A DNA stretch of 64,000 nucleotides from Citrobacter freundii ATCC 8090 = MTCC 1658 = NBRC 12681 (GCF_011064845.1 NZ_CP049015.1:4464001-4528000), one strand, 5' to 3'; positions 22,423 through 36,144 are shown, numbered from the stretch's first letter. Notes: generated by a model from the letters alone, not told the origin. Program-made: numbers and translations.

Positions 22423-22841
22423 GGTTTCAGCTGTCTGAGGTAAGGGTAAGGTAGAGAATGATTAACTTTCTTATCTAATATTTGCGGTACAGAACAAATG
22501 TATCACTTAGCATTTATTTAAACGAGCCCTAAAAAATATTATTACTGACTTTGCACACGAATAAACAAAACAAATACCAACAATCAATATATTCATAAAC
22601 CAAATACTTATTTCAATTTGTGTTTATACACATCATAGTATTGCTATTAACACCTCAATGAAACAACAGTCGATTAATCTCTTTTTGCTTTTACGTGCCG
22701 TGAATCGCACCCATAAATAAGTATTGCTTACATCGCTAGCTAATAATTTGTAGGATAGCCAACTATTATTTTCTCTTGTGCGCGTTATCGCCCCTGCATT
22801 ACCCGGTTAATAACGAGCGTTCGGTTTTTTAAGGAATTGAA
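22423..22841. promoter_or_regulatory. acrS-acrE divergent promoter region, AT-rich
   Basis: A 419-base, strongly AT-rich gap that must hold both divergent promoters and the AcrS operator. In E. coli acrEF is silenced by H-NS, and the base composition here would suit that (inference). I found no copy of the acrAB-type AcrR operator and no confident -35/-10 pair. AAGGA lies just before the acrE ATG. Confidence 0.5.
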
Positions 22842-24002
22842 ATGACGAAAAATGCCAGGTTTTCACTCCTGCCCTCATTCATCATCGTCTCCGCTGCATT
22901 ACTCGCCGGTTGTAACGATCAGGGAGAAGCACAAGCTCATCCCGCAGAACCGCAGGTGACTGTCCATGTCGTCGAAAAGGCTCCTTTAGCCGTAACGACC
23001 GAATTACCCGGGCGCACAACGGCATTCCGAATTGCAGAAGTCCGTCCCCAGGTCAGCGGGATAGTGCTTAAACGGAATTTCACTGAGGGAAGCGATATTG
23101 AAGCCGGACAGTCGCTTTATCAGATCGATCCCGCGACTTACCAGGCCGACTATGACAGCGCCAAAGGTGAACTGGCGAAGAGTGAAGCGGCTGCTGCAAT
23201 CGCGCATTTAACGGTAAAACGCTATGTGCCATTGGTTGGCACCAAGTACATCAGCCAGCAAGAGTACGATCAGGCAATTGCTGATGCTCGTCAGGCCGAT
23301 GCCTCCGTGATCGCGGCAAAAGCGGCGGTCGAAGGCGCGCGTATCAATCTGGCCTACACAAAAGTGACATCGCCGATTAGCGGACGCATCGGTAAATCTA
23401 ACGTCACCGAAGGCGCATTAGTCACGAATGGCCAGGCTACAGAGCTTGCTACCGTTCAACAGCTCGATCCCATTTACGTCGACGTAACACAGTCCAGTAA
23501 CGACTTTATGCGCCTCAAACAGTCTGTTGAACAAGGGAGTCTGCATAAAGACAGCACCAGCAGTACGGTCGAACTGGTGATGGAAAATGGTCAGTCATAC
23601 CCGCTAAAAGGCTCTTTGCAGTTTTCTGATGTGACGGTTGATGAAAGCACCGGATCAATCACCCTCAGAGCCGTGTTCCCTAACCCACAGCATACGCTGT
23701 TGCCGGGCATGTTTGTGCGCGCACGCATTGATGAAGGTGTTCAGCCAAATGCCATTCTCGTTCCGCAGCAGGGGGTAACGCGTACGCCTCGCGGCGATGC
23801 CACCGTAATGGTCGTCAATGACAAGAGTCAGGTTGAGTCTCGCGCAGTCGTTGCCGCACAAGCCATTGGCGACAAATGGCTTATCAGCGAAGGACTGCAA
23901 CCGGGTGACAAAGTTATCGTGAGCGGCTTACAGAAAGCACGTCCAGGCGTTCAGGTTAAAGCAACCGCCGATACCGAAACTCCTGCCACGAAAGCCCAAT
24001 AA
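22842..24002 (+). CDS. acrE: Multidrug efflux periplasmic adaptor AcrE
   Basis: A 386-residue membrane fusion lipoprotein. The signal peptide ends in the lipobox LLAGC with C24. A barrel-sandwich/lipoyl domain (PQVSGIVLKRNFTEGSDIEAGQ region) is split by an alpha-helical hairpin (about 95-170) and followed by beta-barrel and membrane-proximal domains. AcrE links the RND pump AcrF to TolC. It lies 11 bases upstream of acrF in one operon. Length matches E. coli AcrE (385). Confidence 0.97.
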   Translation: MTKNARFSLLPSFIIVSAALLAGCNDQGEAQAHPAEPQVTVHVVEKAPLAVTTELPGRTTAFRIAEVRPQVSGIVLKRNFTEGSDIEAGQSLYQIDPATYQADYDSAKGELAKSEAAAAIAHLTVKRYVPLVGTKYISQQEYDQAIADARQADASVIAAKAAVEGARINLAYTKVTSPISGRIGKSNVTEGALVTNGQATELATVQQLDPIYVDVTQSSNDFMRLKQSVEQGSLHKDSTSSTVELVMENGQSYPLKGSLQFSDVTVDESTGSITLRAVFPNPQHTLLPGMFVRARIDEGVQPNAILVPQQGVTRTPRGDATVMVVNDKSQVESRAVVAAQAIGDKWLISEGLQPGDKVIVSGLQKARPGVQVKATADTETPATKAQ

Positions 24003-24013
24003 GGTAACCGGAC

Positions 24014-27000
24014 ATGGCTAACTTTTTTATCAGGCGTCCTATCTTTGCCTGGGTACTGGCTATCATTCTGATGATGGCGGGTGCTCTGGCAATCATGCAA
24101 CTGCCCGTGGCACAGTACCCGACCATTGCGCCTCCTGCGGTCGCCATTTCTGCCACCTATCCTGGTGCAGATGCGCAGACGGTTCAGGATACAGTCACAC
24201 AGGTTATCGAACAGAATATGAATGGTATCGATAACCTGATGTATATGTCCTCCACCAGCGACTCAGCCGGGAGTGTGACTATTACGCTGACCTTCCAGTC
24301 CGGTACCGATCCCGATATCGCGCAAGTACAGGTGCAAAATAAACTGCAGCTCGCCACTCCGTTACTGCCGCAAGAAGTTCAGCAGCAAGGGATCAGCGTC
24401 GAGAAATCGAGTAGCAGCTTTTTGATGGTCGCGGGTTTTGTTTCTGACAACCCACAAACCACACAGGATGACATTTCCGACTACGTCGCTTCGAACGTTA
24501 AAGACTCCATCAGCCGTCTGAATGGCGTGGGTGACGTGCAGCTGTTTGGTGCACAGTACGCCATGCGCATCTGGCTGGATGCAAATTTATTGAACAAATA
24601 TCAGCTCACGCCGGTTGATGTGATCAATCAGTTGAAGGTACAGAACGATCAGATTGCCGCAGGTCAGTTAGGGGGGACGCCTGCATTACCTAACCAGCAG
24701 TTGAACGCCTCTATCATTGCGCAAACGCGACTGAAAGACCCTGAAGAGTTCGGAAAAGTGACTTTACGCGTGAACAGCGATGGTTCGGTTGTTCACCTGA
24801 AAGACGTCGCGCGTATCGAGTTGGGTGGGGAAAACTACAACGTCGTGGCGCGTATTAACGGTAAGCCTGCATCCGGCCTTGGGATCAAGCTGGCAACCGG
24901 GGCAAACGCGCTGGATACCGCGAACGCTATCAAAGCCAAGCTGGTTGAACTGCAACCATTCTTCCCGCAGGGAATGAAGGTGGTCTACCCATACGACACG
25001 ACGCCGTTTGTGACCATCTCCATTCATGAAGTGGTAAAAACGCTGTTTGAAGCGATCGTGCTGGTGTTCCTGGTCATGTATTTGTTCCTGCAAAACATCC
25101 GGGCAACGCTCATTCCAACCATCGCTGTCCCCGTCGTATTGTTGGGCACATTCGCCGTACTTGCCGCGTTTGGCTACTCGATAAACACCCTGACGATGTT
25201 CGGCATGGTGCTCGCCATCGGTCTATTGGTCGATGATGCGATAGTGGTGGTGGAAAACGTGGAACGCGTGATGATGGAAGATAATCTGCCGCCTAAAGAG
25301 GCGACGGAAAAGTCCATGTCACAAATACAGGGGGCACTGGTTGGTATTGCCATGGTGCTGTCTGCGGTATTTATCCCGATGGCCTTCTTTGGCGGTTCAA
25401 CTGGGGCTATCTATCGGCAGTTCTCCATTACCATCGTTTCCGCCATGGCGCTTTCTGTACTGGTAGCGCTGATCCTGACTCCTGCGCTTTGTGCAACATT
25501 GTTGAAGCCGGTATCGGCTGAGCATCACGAGAAAAAAAGCGGTTTCTTTGGCTGGTTTAATGCCAAATTCGATCACAGCGTCAATCACTATACCAATAGC
25601 GTCAGCGGTATTGTGCGTAAAACAGGGCGTTACCTTGTCGTCTATCTGATCATCGTGATCGGAATGGCGGTTCTGTTTATGCGCCTGCCGACCTCCTTCC
25701 TGCCAGAGGAGGATCAGGGTGTGTTTATGACAATGATTCAACTTCCGGCAGGAGCTACGCAAGAGCGCACCCAGAAAGTACTGGATCAAGTTACTCAGTA
25801 CTACCTGACCAATGAGAAAGCTAACGTCGAAAGCGTCTTCACGGTTAACGGTTTTAGCTTCAGCGGTCAGGGGCAAAACTCAGGTCTGGCATTCGTTAGC
25901 CTCAAGCCCTGGAATGAACGTAGCGGCGAGGAAAATAGTGTTGAAGCGGTCATTGCACGCGCCACACGCGCGTTCAGCCAGATCCGCGATGGGTTAGTCT
26001 TCCCCTTCAATATGCCCGCTATTGTTGAACTGGGTACCGCAACCGGCTTCGATTTTGAGCTGATCGATCAGGGCGGTCTGGGGCATACGGCGTTGACGCA
26101 AGCCCGTAACCAACTACTGGGAATGGTCGCTAAACACCCCGATCTGTTGGTTCGCGTTCGTCCTAACGGACTGGAAGATACTCCGCAGTTTAAGCTGGAT
26201 GTTGATCAGGAGAAAGCACAGGCACTGGGGGTATCGCTGTCGGATATCAACGAAACTATCTCCGCATCACTGGGCGGCTATTACGTCAATGACTTTATTG
26301 ACCGCGGTCGTGTGAAAAAAGTGTACGTTCAGGGGGATGCAAAATACCGCATGCTGCCAGCGGACATCAATAATCTGTATATCCGCAGCTCCAATGGCGA
26401 AATGGTTCCGTTCTCTGCGTTCAGTGCATCACATTGGATTTATGGTTCACCGCGACTGGAACGTTACAACGGTATGCCATCCATGGAAATACTGGGCGAA
26501 GCGGCACCAGGGCGAAGCACTGGTGAAGCAATGGCGCTGATGGAAAGTCTGGCGGAAAAACTGCCGAATGGTATTGGTCATGACTGGACGGGTATGTCTT
26601 ATCAGGAAAGGCTGTCGGGTAACCAGGCGCCTGCGCTGTATGCCATCTCGTTAATCGTAGTATTCCTTTGCCTTGCCGCATTGTATGAAAGCTGGTCTAT
26701 TCCTTTCTCGGTGATGCTGGTTGTACCGCTCGGTGTTGTAGGTGCATTGTTAGCAGCATCACTGCGCGGGATGAATAACGATGTGTATTTCCAGGTTGGC
26801 TTACTAACCACTATCGGCCTCTCGGCTAAGAACGCCATCCTGATCGTCGAGTTTGCCAAAGACCTGATGGATAAAGAAGGCAAGGGGTTGATTGAAGCGA
26901 CGCTGGAGGCATCACGTATGCGTCTTCGTCCTATCCTGATGACATCCCTGGCCTTTATTCTGGGGGTTATGCCTCTGGTTATCAGTCACGGAGCAGGTAG

Positions 27001-27127
27001 TGGTGCACAGAATGCGGTCGGTACAGGTGTTATGGGAGGAATGCTGACCGCAACATTGTTGGCTATCTTCTTCGTCCCCGTCTTCTTTGTTGTCGTGAGA
27101 CGGCGTTTTAGTCGGCACAACGATTAA
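24014..27127 (+). CDS. acrF: RND multidrug efflux pump AcrF
   Basis: A 1037-residue inner-membrane proton-driven transporter of the HAE1 RND family, close to the 1034 of E. coli AcrF. The N-terminal [14 protein letters not shown], twelve membrane helices in two repeats and two large periplasmic loops are evident. The TM4 proton-relay aspartate pair is seen in [17 protein letters not shown] (about 403-419). The transporter is expected to export dyes, bile salts and many drugs with AcrE and TolC. A terminator follows at once, so the operon is acrEF only. Confidence 0.98.
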   Translation: MANFFIRRPIFAWVLAIILMMAGALAIMQLPVAQYPTIAPPAVAISATYPGADAQTVQDTVTQVIEQNMNGIDNLMYMSSTSDSAGSVTITLTFQSGTDPDIAQVQVQNKLQLATPLLPQEVQQQGISVEKSSSSFLMVAGFVSDNPQTTQDDISDYVASNVKDSISRLNGVGDVQLFGAQYAMRIWLDANLLNKYQLTPVDVINQLKVQNDQIAAGQLGGTPALPNQQLNASIIAQTRLKDPEEFGKVTLRVNSDGSVVHLKDVARIELGGENYNVVARINGKPASGLGIKLATGANALDTANAIKAKLVELQPFFPQGMKVVYPYDTTPFVTISIHEVVKTLFEAIVLVFLVMYLFLQNIRATLIPTIAVPVVLLGTFAVLAAFGYSINTLTMFGMVLAIGLLVDDAIVVVENVERVMMEDNLPPKEATEKSMSQIQGALVGIAMVLSAVFIPMAFFGGSTGAIYRQFSITIVSAMALSVLVALILTPALCATLLKPVSAEHHEKKSGFFGWFNAKFDHSVNHYTNSVSGIVRKTGRYLVVYLIIVIGMAVLFMRLPTSFLPEEDQGVFMTMIQLPAGATQERTQKVLDQVTQYYLTNEKANVESVFTVNGFSFSGQGQNSGLAFVSLKPWNERSGEENSVEAVIARATRAFSQIRDGLVFPFNMPAIVELGTATGFDFELIDQGGLGHTALTQARNQLLGMVAKHPDLLVRVRPNGLEDTPQFKLDVDQEKAQALGVSLSDINETISASLGGYYVNDFIDRGRVKKVYVQGDAKYRMLPADINNLYIRSSNGEMVPFSAFSASHWIYGSPRLERYNGMPSMEILGEAAPGRSTGEAMALMESLAEKLPNGIGHDWTGMSYQERLSGNQAPALYAISLIVVFLCLAALYESWSIPFSVMLVVPLGVVGALLAASLRGMNNDVYFQVGLLTTIGLSAKNAILIVEFAKDLMDKEGKGLIEATLEASRMRLRPILMTSLAFILGVMPLVISHGAGSGAQNAVGTGVMGGMLTATLLAIFFVPVFFVVVRRRFSRHND

Positions 27128-27137
27128 TTTGTAAAAT

Positions 27138-27162
27138 AAAGGCGTCTACGGACGCCTTTTTT
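27138..27162 (+). terminator. Terminator of acrEF
   Basis: Perfect stem AAAGGCGTC / GACGCCTTT with loop TACG and a run of six T, 10 bases after the acrF stop. Confidence 0.92.
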
Positions 27163-27397
27163 ACCTACGATGCTCCTCTTTATTTATTAGTAAGATAGCC
27201 ATTTATTTCATTTAAACTACCCCTCTAAACTCGCCTACGACCTTTCTTTTTATCCATTATTTTTACAATCCACATGAATTGAGATTATTCCTCATGTCAG
27301 TCCTTTTTTAAGAAGTGGTAAAATAATCACCGAGTTCGCAGATGGCTTAGCGTTTGTCTTTGCTTAATTAGCGAAACGCTTATTTTGAGGTAACACC

Positions 27398-27619
27398 ATG
27401 AAAAGATTAATATCCGTTGCATTGCTTACCGCATTCCTGGCTGGCTGTGCACACGATTCTCCTTGCGTACCTGTATACGACGATCAGGGGCGCCTGGTTC
27501 ATACCAATACCTGTATGAAAGGCACTACCCAGGATAACTGGGAAACAGCCGGAGCCATCGCCGGTGGTGCTGCAGCCGTTGCCGGACTGACACTTGGGAT
27601 TGTCGCCCTGACCAAATAA
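27398..27619 (+). CDS. yhdV: Small lipoprotein YhdV
   Basis: A 73-residue predicted lipoprotein, the same length as E. coli YhdV. The lipobox is FLAGC with C17, followed by a short linker with two further cysteines (SPCVPV, TNTCMKG). Near the C-terminus is a glycine/alanine-rich hydrophobic stretch (AGAIAGGAAAVAGLTLGIVAL), like the glycine-zipper of small envelope lipoproteins. TTGAGGTAAC precedes the ATG. Function unknown; it stands alone between two operons. Confidence 0.93.
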   Translation: MKRLISVALLTAFLAGCAHDSPCVPVYDDQGRLVHTNTCMKGTTQDNWETAGAIAGGAAAVAGLTLGIVALTK

Positions 27620-27628
27620 ATCATCTCA

Positions 27629-27652
27629 AAAGCGCGGTTATTACCGCGCTTT
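27629..27652 (+). terminator. Hairpin after yhdV, probable terminator
   Basis: Perfect 10-bp stem AAAGCGCGGT / ACCGCGCTTT around TATT, nine bases after the yhdV stop. The T-run is only three, so efficiency is uncertain. Confidence 0.6.
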
Positions 27653-28079
27653 GAGCACTAAGCATAAAATCTACATATAAGACAAAACGTTGCTTAATAG
27701 CGACTGACATATAATAAAATTATTATAGATTTCCCTCACACATCCACGATTTAAAATTAGCATTTTTTCTGTTTTTCGTTACACCACAGTTTCTTTTCAT
27801 TATTCTCACGCCATTAATATTAACGCCAGAAATCGTTATCACGCGTCCTGTCTGATTTTTAAATTTTTTGCGCTGAAATGTGGCTTACGTTTCAATTTTG
27901 CACCACTTCAGGGCGCTGCATTTATTTTTTCCTGTCTACACTCTGCATATTGCGTCGAATAATCAGGCGCAAAAAACTGGCACTACCTTTGCTTAAAAGA
28001 GTATGGCCAAAGCCACAGACAGGTAAAAGACGTTTTCAGAACGTTTCCATAACAATAATTCCTCCACACAGGATGCTCT
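27653..28079 (+). promoter_or_regulatory. yhdWXYZ upstream region with sigma-54 promoter
   Basis: The sigma-54 promoter reads TGGCAC at 27978-27983, five bases, then TTGCT at 27989-27993, a full match to the -24/-12 consensus. TGCACCACTTCAGGGCGC at about 27899-27916, 80 bases upstream, resembles an NtrC site (one good half-site, one poor). E. coli yhdW is reported in the NtrC nitrogen-starvation regulon, which fits. The start codon lies about 85 bases downstream. The rest of the gap is AT-rich with no gene. Confidence 0.85.
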
Positions 28080-29105
28080 ATGAAAAAGATGATAATCGCC
28101 AGCCTGGCTGCGGCCGGCGTGCTGCTTGCTGTTGCAAATCAGGCGCATGCCGGCGCAACACTTGATGCCGTAAAGAAAAAAGGGTTTGTGCAATGTGGGA
28201 TCAGCGACGGCTTGCCTGGCTTTTCTTATGCCGATGCAAGCGGCAAGTTCTCGGGTATTGATGTTGATGTATGTCGTGGCGTTGCCTCCGCCGTATTTGG
28301 CGATGATAGCAAAGTAAAATATACCCCGCTCACCGCCAAGGAACGCTTTACTGCATTACAGTCTGGTGAAGTCGACATGCTCTCTCGTAATACCACGTGG
28401 ACCTCCTCTCGTGATGCCGGTATGGGTATGTCCTTCACTGGCGTAACGTATTATGACGGCATTGGTTTTCTTACCCACAATAAAGCAGGTCTGAAGAGCG
28501 CTAAAGAGCTGGATGGCGCAACGGTCTGTATTCAGGCGGGAACCGATACCGAACTGAACGTGGCCGACTACTTTAAAGCCAACAATATGAAGTACACCCC
28601 CGTCACCTTTGACCGCTCGGATGAATCAGCCAAAGCTCTGGAATCTGGACGTTGCGATACGCTGGCTTCCGACCAGTCTCAGTTGTATGCCCTACGCATC
28701 AAGCTGAGCAATCCTGCGGAGTGGATCGTCCTGCCAGAAGTTATTTCTAAAGAACCGCTGGGACCTGTCGTACGTCGTGGGGATGATGAGTGGTTCTCCA
28801 TTGTTCGCTGGACGCTGTTCGCCATGTTGAATGCGGAAGAAATGGGTGTTAACTCGAAAAACGTCGATGAAAAAGCGGCTAATCCAGCAACTCCGGATAT
28901 GGCTCACCTGTTGGGTAAAGAAGGGGATTATGGCAAGGATCTGAAGCTTGATAACAAATGGGCCTACAACATTATCAAGCAGGTTGGTAACTATTCGGAG
29001 ATCTTTGAACGTAACGTTGGATCGGAAAGTCCGCTGAAGATCAAACGTGGACAGAACAACCTCTGGAATAACGGTGGCATCCAATATGCGCCACCGGTGC
29101 GCTAA
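28080..29105 (+). CDS. yhdW: Amino-acid ABC transporter, periplasmic binding protein YhdW (AapJ type)
   Basis: A 341-residue exported solute-binding protein with a signal peptide cleaved after AHA (about residue 24). It belongs to family 3 (polar amino acids): the N-terminal lobe shows GFVQCGISDGLPGFSYAD and IDVDVCRGVASAVFGD, and SRNTTWTSSRDAGMG is the ligand-contact stretch. It resembles AapJ of rhizobia, which binds glutamate, aspartate and other L-amino acids. Four genes, yhdW to yhdZ, run in one direction with short spacing, giving a complete importer. A sigma-54 promoter implies induction under nitrogen limitation. Confidence 0.95.
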   Translation: MKKMIIASLAAAGVLLAVANQAHAGATLDAVKKKGFVQCGISDGLPGFSYADASGKFSGIDVDVCRGVASAVFGDDSKVKYTPLTAKERFTALQSGEVDMLSRNTTWTSSRDAGMGMSFTGVTYYDGIGFLTHNKAGLKSAKELDGATVCIQAGTDTELNVADYFKANNMKYTPVTFDRSDESAKALESGRCDTLASDQSQLYALRIKLSNPAEWIVLPEVISKEPLGPVVRRGDDEWFSIVRWTLFAMLNAEEMGVNSKNVDEKAANPATPDMAHLLGKEGDYGKDLKLDNKWAYNIIKQVGNYSEIFERNVGSESPLKIKRGQNNLWNNGGIQYAPPVR

Positions 29106-29174
29106 TGCGTAGTGATGTAACGGGCGCCGCAACTGCGGCGCTCAGCCCAGAGTCATAGTTACTGAGGTTTTCTT

Positions 29175-30356
29175 ATGTTCCATCGCCGCTCAACCGTAAA
29201 AGGATCGTTATCCTTTTCTAACCCTGCGGTCCGCGCCTGGTTATTTCAAATACTCGCCGTCATTGCGGTTATCAGCATTGCGGTCTATCTCATTCATAAC
29301 ACGATAAATAACCTGAACAATAGCGGTATTACCTCGGGGTTTTCTTTTCTCGATCGCAGTGCCGGATTTGGTATTGTCCAGCATCTGATTGATTACGAGC
29401 AAGGCGATACATATGGTCGTGTCTTTGTGGTCGGCCTGCTCAATACGCTATTAGTTTCTGCATTGTGTATTGTTTTCGCATCAATTCTCGGTTTCTTTCT
29501 CGGACTGGCACGCCTGTCAGATAACTGGTTATTGCGAAAACTCTCGACGATCTACATCGAAACGTTCCGCAATATACCGCCGCTGCTGCAGATCTTCTTC
29601 TGGTATTTCGCTGTATTACGTAACCTGCCCGGCCCACGCCAGGCTGTTAACGCACTGGATTTGATGTTCCTGAGTAACCGGGGGCTCTATATACCGGCCC
29701 CACAAATGGGAGAAGGTTTTTTTGCCTTTTGCACCGCTGTCGTTATCGCTATTGTCGTCACCATCGGATTATTTCGCTTCAACAGAATGCATCAAACCAA
29801 AACCGGCCAACTACGTCGGACCTGGCCCACGGCTCTGGCGTTGATCATACTTTTACCGGTGATTTCACAGTGGATGTTTGGCGCTGCGCTTCACTGGGAC
29901 ATTCCCGCACTTCGTGGTTTTAACTTCCGTGGCGGTATGGTGCTTATTCCCGAACTGGCGGCACTGACTCTGGCGCTTTCGGTGTACACCTCGGCATTTA
30001 TTGCAGAAATTATTCGGGCGGGAATTCAGGCCGTTCCTTATGGCCAACATGAAGCCGCACGCTCGCTGGGTCTGCCAAATCCGGTGACGCTACGCCAGGT
30101 AATCATCCCACAGGCGCTACGCGTCATCATTCCCCCACTGACCAGCCAGTACCTGAATATCGTCAAGAACTCTTCTCTTGCGGCCGCCATTGGCTATCCG
30201 GACATGGTGTCACTGTTTGCCGGCACGGTACTCAATCAAACAGGGCAAGCCATTGAAACGATCGCCATCACTATGTCGGTATACCTGATCATTAGTCTGA
30301 GTATTTCTTTGCTGATGAATATTTATAACCGCCGTATTGCACTGATTGAGCGCTAA
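29175..30356 (+). CDS. yhdX: Amino-acid ABC transporter permease YhdX (AapQ type)
   Basis: A 393-residue inner-membrane permease, larger than the usual 220-250 residues of the HisM/HisQ family, as is typical of AapQ/BztB. About eight hydrophobic helices are seen. The ABC-permease EAA motif lies near the C-terminus in YGQHEAARSLGLPNPVTLRQVIIPQALRVIIPP (about 290-322). It forms a heterodimer with YhdY. It lies 69 bases after yhdW, and only six bases separate its stop from the yhdY region. Confidence 0.96.
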   Translation: MFHRRSTVKGSLSFSNPAVRAWLFQILAVIAVISIAVYLIHNTINNLNNSGITSGFSFLDRSAGFGIVQHLIDYEQGDTYGRVFVVGLLNTLLVSALCIVFASILGFFLGLARLSDNWLLRKLSTIYIETFRNIPPLLQIFFWYFAVLRNLPGPRQAVNALDLMFLSNRGLYIPAPQMGEGFFAFCTAVVIAIVVTIGLFRFNRMHQTKTGQLRRTWPTALALIILLPVISQWMFGAALHWDIPALRGFNFRGGMVLIPELAALTLALSVYTSAFIAEIIRAGIQAVPYGQHEAARSLGLPNPVTLRQVIIPQALRVIIPPLTSQYLNIVKNSSLAAAIGYPDMVSLFAGTVLNQTGQAIETIAITMSVYLIISLSISLLMNIYNRRIALIER

Positions 30357-30365
30357 GGAGCCATG

Positions 30366-31469
30366 ATGACAAAAACCCTGCTGTCTCACCCCTCACGCCA
30401 GCGCAGTAATCCGGCAAGCCGCAGCCTACTCTGGGTACGTAAAAACCTGTTCTCCAGTTGGTCAAATAGCCTGCTCACCCTACTATGCATATGGCTGATT
30501 TGGTCATTTCTTCCGCCACTGTTGAACTGGGTATTCTTTCAAGCCAACTGGGTAGGTTCAACCCGAGCAGACTGCACCAAAGCCGGAGCCTGCTGGGTGT
30601 TCATTCATGAACGCTTCGGGCAATTCATGTATGGACTTTATCCCCACGATCAGCGCTGGCGTGTAAATCTGGCCCTGATAATTGGTTTGCTGTCTATCGT
30701 TCCCATGTTCTTGAAAACAATCCCGCATCGTGGCCGCTATATCGCCGTCTGGGCCGTCGTTTATCCAGTGGTGGTTTGGTGGCTGATGTACGGGGGTTTT
30801 TTCGGGCTGGAGCGCGTAGAAACCCGGCAGTGGGGTGGATTAACACTGACGCTAATTATCGCATCCGTGGGGATTGCAGGCGCGCTTCCATGGGGCATTT
30901 TACTGGCGCTGGGACGTCGTTCCCATATGCCAGTCGTGCGGGTTTTATCCGTCATTTTCATTGAGTTCTGGCGCGGTGTGCCGTTGATTACCGTTCTGTT
31001 TATGTCCTCGGTCATGCTTCCTCTGTTTATGTCCGAAGGAACCAGTATCGACAAGCTTATCCGGGCCCTGGTCGGCGTTATTCTTTTCCAGTCGGCCTAT
31101 GTCGCAGAAGTGGTTCGCGGAGGGTTACAAGCCCTACCAAAAGGTCAGTATGAAGCCGCTGAATCACTGGCGTTAGGATACTGGAAAACTCAGGGGCTGG
31201 TCATTCTTCCGCAAGCCCTCAAGCTGGTTATCCCTGGCCTGGTTAACACGATTATCGCCCTGTTCAAGGATACCAGTCTGGTCATTATCATCGGTCTGTT
31301 TGATCTCTTCAGTAGCGTGCAGCAAGCAACTGTGGACCCTGCGTGGCTGGGTATGTCGACAGAAGGATATGTTTTCGCTGCACTGATTTACTGGATCTTC
31401 TGTTTCAGTATGTCGCGTTACAGCCAACATCTGGAAAAACGTTTTAACACCGGGCGTACACCGCACTGA
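30366..31469 (+). CDS. yhdY: Amino-acid ABC transporter permease YhdY (AapM type)
   Basis: A 367-residue partner permease of the AapM/BztC type. Several N-terminal helices are followed by the permease core, with the EAA loop [30 protein letters not shown] (about 260-290). Two adjacent ATG codons open the frame. I take the second, with AAGGAG five to six bases upstream and agreement with E. coli. The stop is a few bases before the ATPase gene yhdZ. Confidence 0.95.
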   Translation: MTKTLLSHPSRQRSNPASRSLLWVRKNLFSSWSNSLLTLLCIWLIWSFLPPLLNWVFFQANWVGSTRADCTKAGACWVFIHERFGQFMYGLYPHDQRWRVNLALIIGLLSIVPMFLKTIPHRGRYIAVWAVVYPVVVWWLMYGGFFGLERVETRQWGGLTLTLIIASVGIAGALPWGILLALGRRSHMPVVRVLSVIFIEFWRGVPLITVLFMSSVMLPLFMSEGTSIDKLIRALVGVILFQSAYVAEVVRGGLQALPKGQYEAAESLALGYWKTQGLVILPQALKLVIPGLVNTIIALFKDTSLVIIIGLFDLFSSVQQATVDPAWLGMSTEGYVFAALIYWIFCFSMSRYSQHLEKRFNTGRTPH

Positions 31470-31476
31470 GGAATTT

Positions 31477-32235
31477 ATGAGCCAATTATTAATGCCGTCT
31501 ACCGACGCGATGATTACGCTGGAAAACGTCAACAAATGGTACGGACAGTTTCACGTCCTGAAAAACATCAACCTGAAGGTAAAACAGGGAGAGCGCATCG
31601 TATTATGCGGGCCTTCCGGTTCGGGTAAATCGACAACTATCCGCTGTATTAACCATCTGGAAGAGCATCAGCAAGGACGCATTGTGGTGGATGGGATTGA
31701 ACTCAATGAAGACATCCGCAATATTGAGCGCGTCCGACAAGAAGTTGGCATGGTCTTTCAGCACTTTAATCTCTTTCCTCATTTAACTGTCCTACAAAAC
31801 TGCACACTGGCGCCTATCTGGGTGCAAAAGATGCCGAAAAAAGAGGCTGAAGTACTGGCAATGCACTACCTCGAGCGGGTCCGCATTGCCGAACATGCGC
31901 ATAAATATCCCGGGCAAATCTCTGGTGGACAACAACAGCGCGTGGCCATTGCACGCTCGCTGTGTATGAAACCCAAAATCATGTTATTTGATGAACCCAC
32001 ATCAGCGTTGGATCCTGAAATGGTAAAAGAAGTGCTGGATACCATGATAGGTCTGGCACAATCGGGCATGACCATGCTATGTGTAACCCATGAAATGGGC
32101 TTTGCCCGCACAGTAGCTGACCGGGTGATCTTTATGGATCTTGGCGAGATTGTGGAAGAGGCACCACCGGATGAGTTTTTTGCTCACCCCAAATCTGAAC
32201 GCACTCGTGCGTTTTTATCGCAGGTTATTCATTAA
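31477..32235 (+). CDS. yhdZ: Amino-acid ABC transporter ATP-binding protein YhdZ (AapP type)
   Basis: A 252-residue ABC ATPase powering YhdXY. Walker A is GPSGSGKST (about 45-53), the Q-loop [10 protein letters not shown], the signature [14 protein letters not shown] (about 149-162), Walker [12 protein letters not shown] and the switch histidine in CVTHEMGFA. It ends the operon and converges on the rRNA operon, with a bidirectional hairpin between them. Confidence 0.97.
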   Translation: MSQLLMPSTDAMITLENVNKWYGQFHVLKNINLKVKQGERIVLCGPSGSGKSTTIRCINHLEEHQQGRIVVDGIELNEDIRNIERVRQEVGMVFQHFNLFPHLTVLQNCTLAPIWVQKMPKKEAEVLAMHYLERVRIAEHAHKYPGQISGGQQQRVAIARSLCMKPKIMLFDEPTSALDPEMVKEVLDTMIGLAQSGMTMLCVTHEMGFARTVADRVIFMDLGEIVEEAPPDEFFAHPKSERTRAFLSQVIH

Positions 32236-32283
32236 AGCCATATGCCGGATACAGTTCCGGCTTATTTCCGCGTATAAACGCAA

Positions 32284-32309
32284 AAAGGCCATCCTTTCGG
32301 ATGGCCTTT
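32284..32309. terminator. rRNA operon terminator, probably bidirectional with yhdZ
   Basis: Perfect 11-bp stem AAAGGCCATCC / GGATGGCCTTT with loop TTTC. T-rich sequence lies on both sides, so it can end the minus-strand rRNA transcript and the plus-strand yhdZ transcript. It matches rrn terminators of enterobacteria. Confidence 0.92.
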
Positions 32310-32321
32310 CGCTTTTATTTG

Positions 32322-32441
32322 ATGTCTGGCAGTTCCCTACTCTCGCATGGGGAGACCCCACACTACCATCGGCGCTACGGCGTTTCACTTCTGAGTTCGG
32401 CATGGGGTCAGGTGGGACCACCGCGCTACAGCCGCCAGACA
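32322..32441 (-). rRNA. rrfF: 5S rRNA, distal copy
   Basis: A 120-base 5S gene starting TGTCTGGCGG and ending CTGCCAGACAT. It is identical to the copy at 32566-32685 except for the third base and its pairing partner near the 3' end, which change together. It is the last gene of the rRNA operon. Confidence 0.97.
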
Positions 32442-32477
32442 AATTCTTTTCTAAGTGCCGAACTTTAACCGAAAAAC

Positions 32478-32553
32478 TGGTGCTGATACCCAGAGTCGAA
32501 CTGGGGACCTCACCCTTACCAAGGGTGCGCTCTACCAACTGAGCCATATCAGC
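32478..32553 (-). tRNA. thrV: tRNA-Thr (GGT)
   Basis: A 76-base gene with encoded CCA, starting GCTGATATGGCTCAG; the anticodon loop reads CTTGGTAA (anticodon GGT) and the T arm GTTCGACTC. It lies between two 5S genes, as thrV does in E. coli rrnD. Confidence 0.97.
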
Positions 32554-32565
32554 ACACTAAATTTG

Positions 32566-32685
32566 ATGCCTGGCAGTTCCCTACTCTCGCATGGGGAGAC
32601 CCCACACTACCATCGGCGCTACGGCGTTTCACTTCTGAGTTCGGCATGGGGTCAGGTGGGACCACCGCGCTACAGCCGCCAGGCA
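32566..32685 (-). rRNA. rrfD: 5S rRNA, proximal copy
   Basis: A 120-base 5S gene starting TGCCTGGCGG and ending CTGCCAGGCAT, 88 bases after the 23S gene. Full-length and canonical. Confidence 0.98.
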
Positions 32686-32773
32686 AATTCTGTTATCAGA
32701 CCGCTTTATGCGTTCTGATGTAATCTGTATCAAGCTGAATGTCGTCTCTTCGCCAAAACATCTTCGGCGTTGT

Positions 32774-35680
<2,907 letters not shown>

Positions 35681-35812
35681 TCACAACCCGAAGATGTTTC
35701 GTAAAACACCAACGTGTTGCGAAAATTTGAGAGACTCGAACACACCGCTTTTCATTTCTTATTACGGAGAAATGAAACAGTGTGTCGTTTCAATTTTCAG
35801 CTTGATCCAGAT

Positions 35813-35824
35813 TTTTAAAGAGCA
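35813..35824 (-). promoter_or_regulatory. boxA antitermination site before 23S
   Basis: TGCTCTTTAAAA on the minus strand, in the 16S-23S spacer after tRNA-Ala. This is the second boxA of rrn operons, bound by NusB-NusE (S10). Confidence 0.85.
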
Positions 35825-35886
35825 AAACTTCGCAGTGAACCTTTTCAGGTACACTCTGAAGTTTTCTTGTGTTTTTGCAGTAAAGA

Positions 35887-35962
35887 TGGTGGAGCTATGC
35901 GGGATCGAACCGCAGACCTCCTGCGTGCAAGGCAGGCGCTCTCCCAGCTGAGCTATAGCCCC
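35887..35962 (-). tRNA. tRNA-Ala (TGC)
   Basis: A 76-base gene with encoded CCA, starting GGGGCTATAGCTCAG and with TTGCAC around the anticodon. It is the second tRNA of the 16S-23S spacer, as in the Ile-Ala class of rrn operons. Confidence 0.98.
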
Positions 35963-36067
35963 ATCGTAGTTATCTCATTCACCTTAATTCCTGCTGAGAC
36001 AAGGCGTGGAGCGGCGAAGCATACTGAAGTATGCGAGTCGTTTCACAACGCGGTATCAGAAAGAATT

Positions 36068-36144
<77 letters not shown>

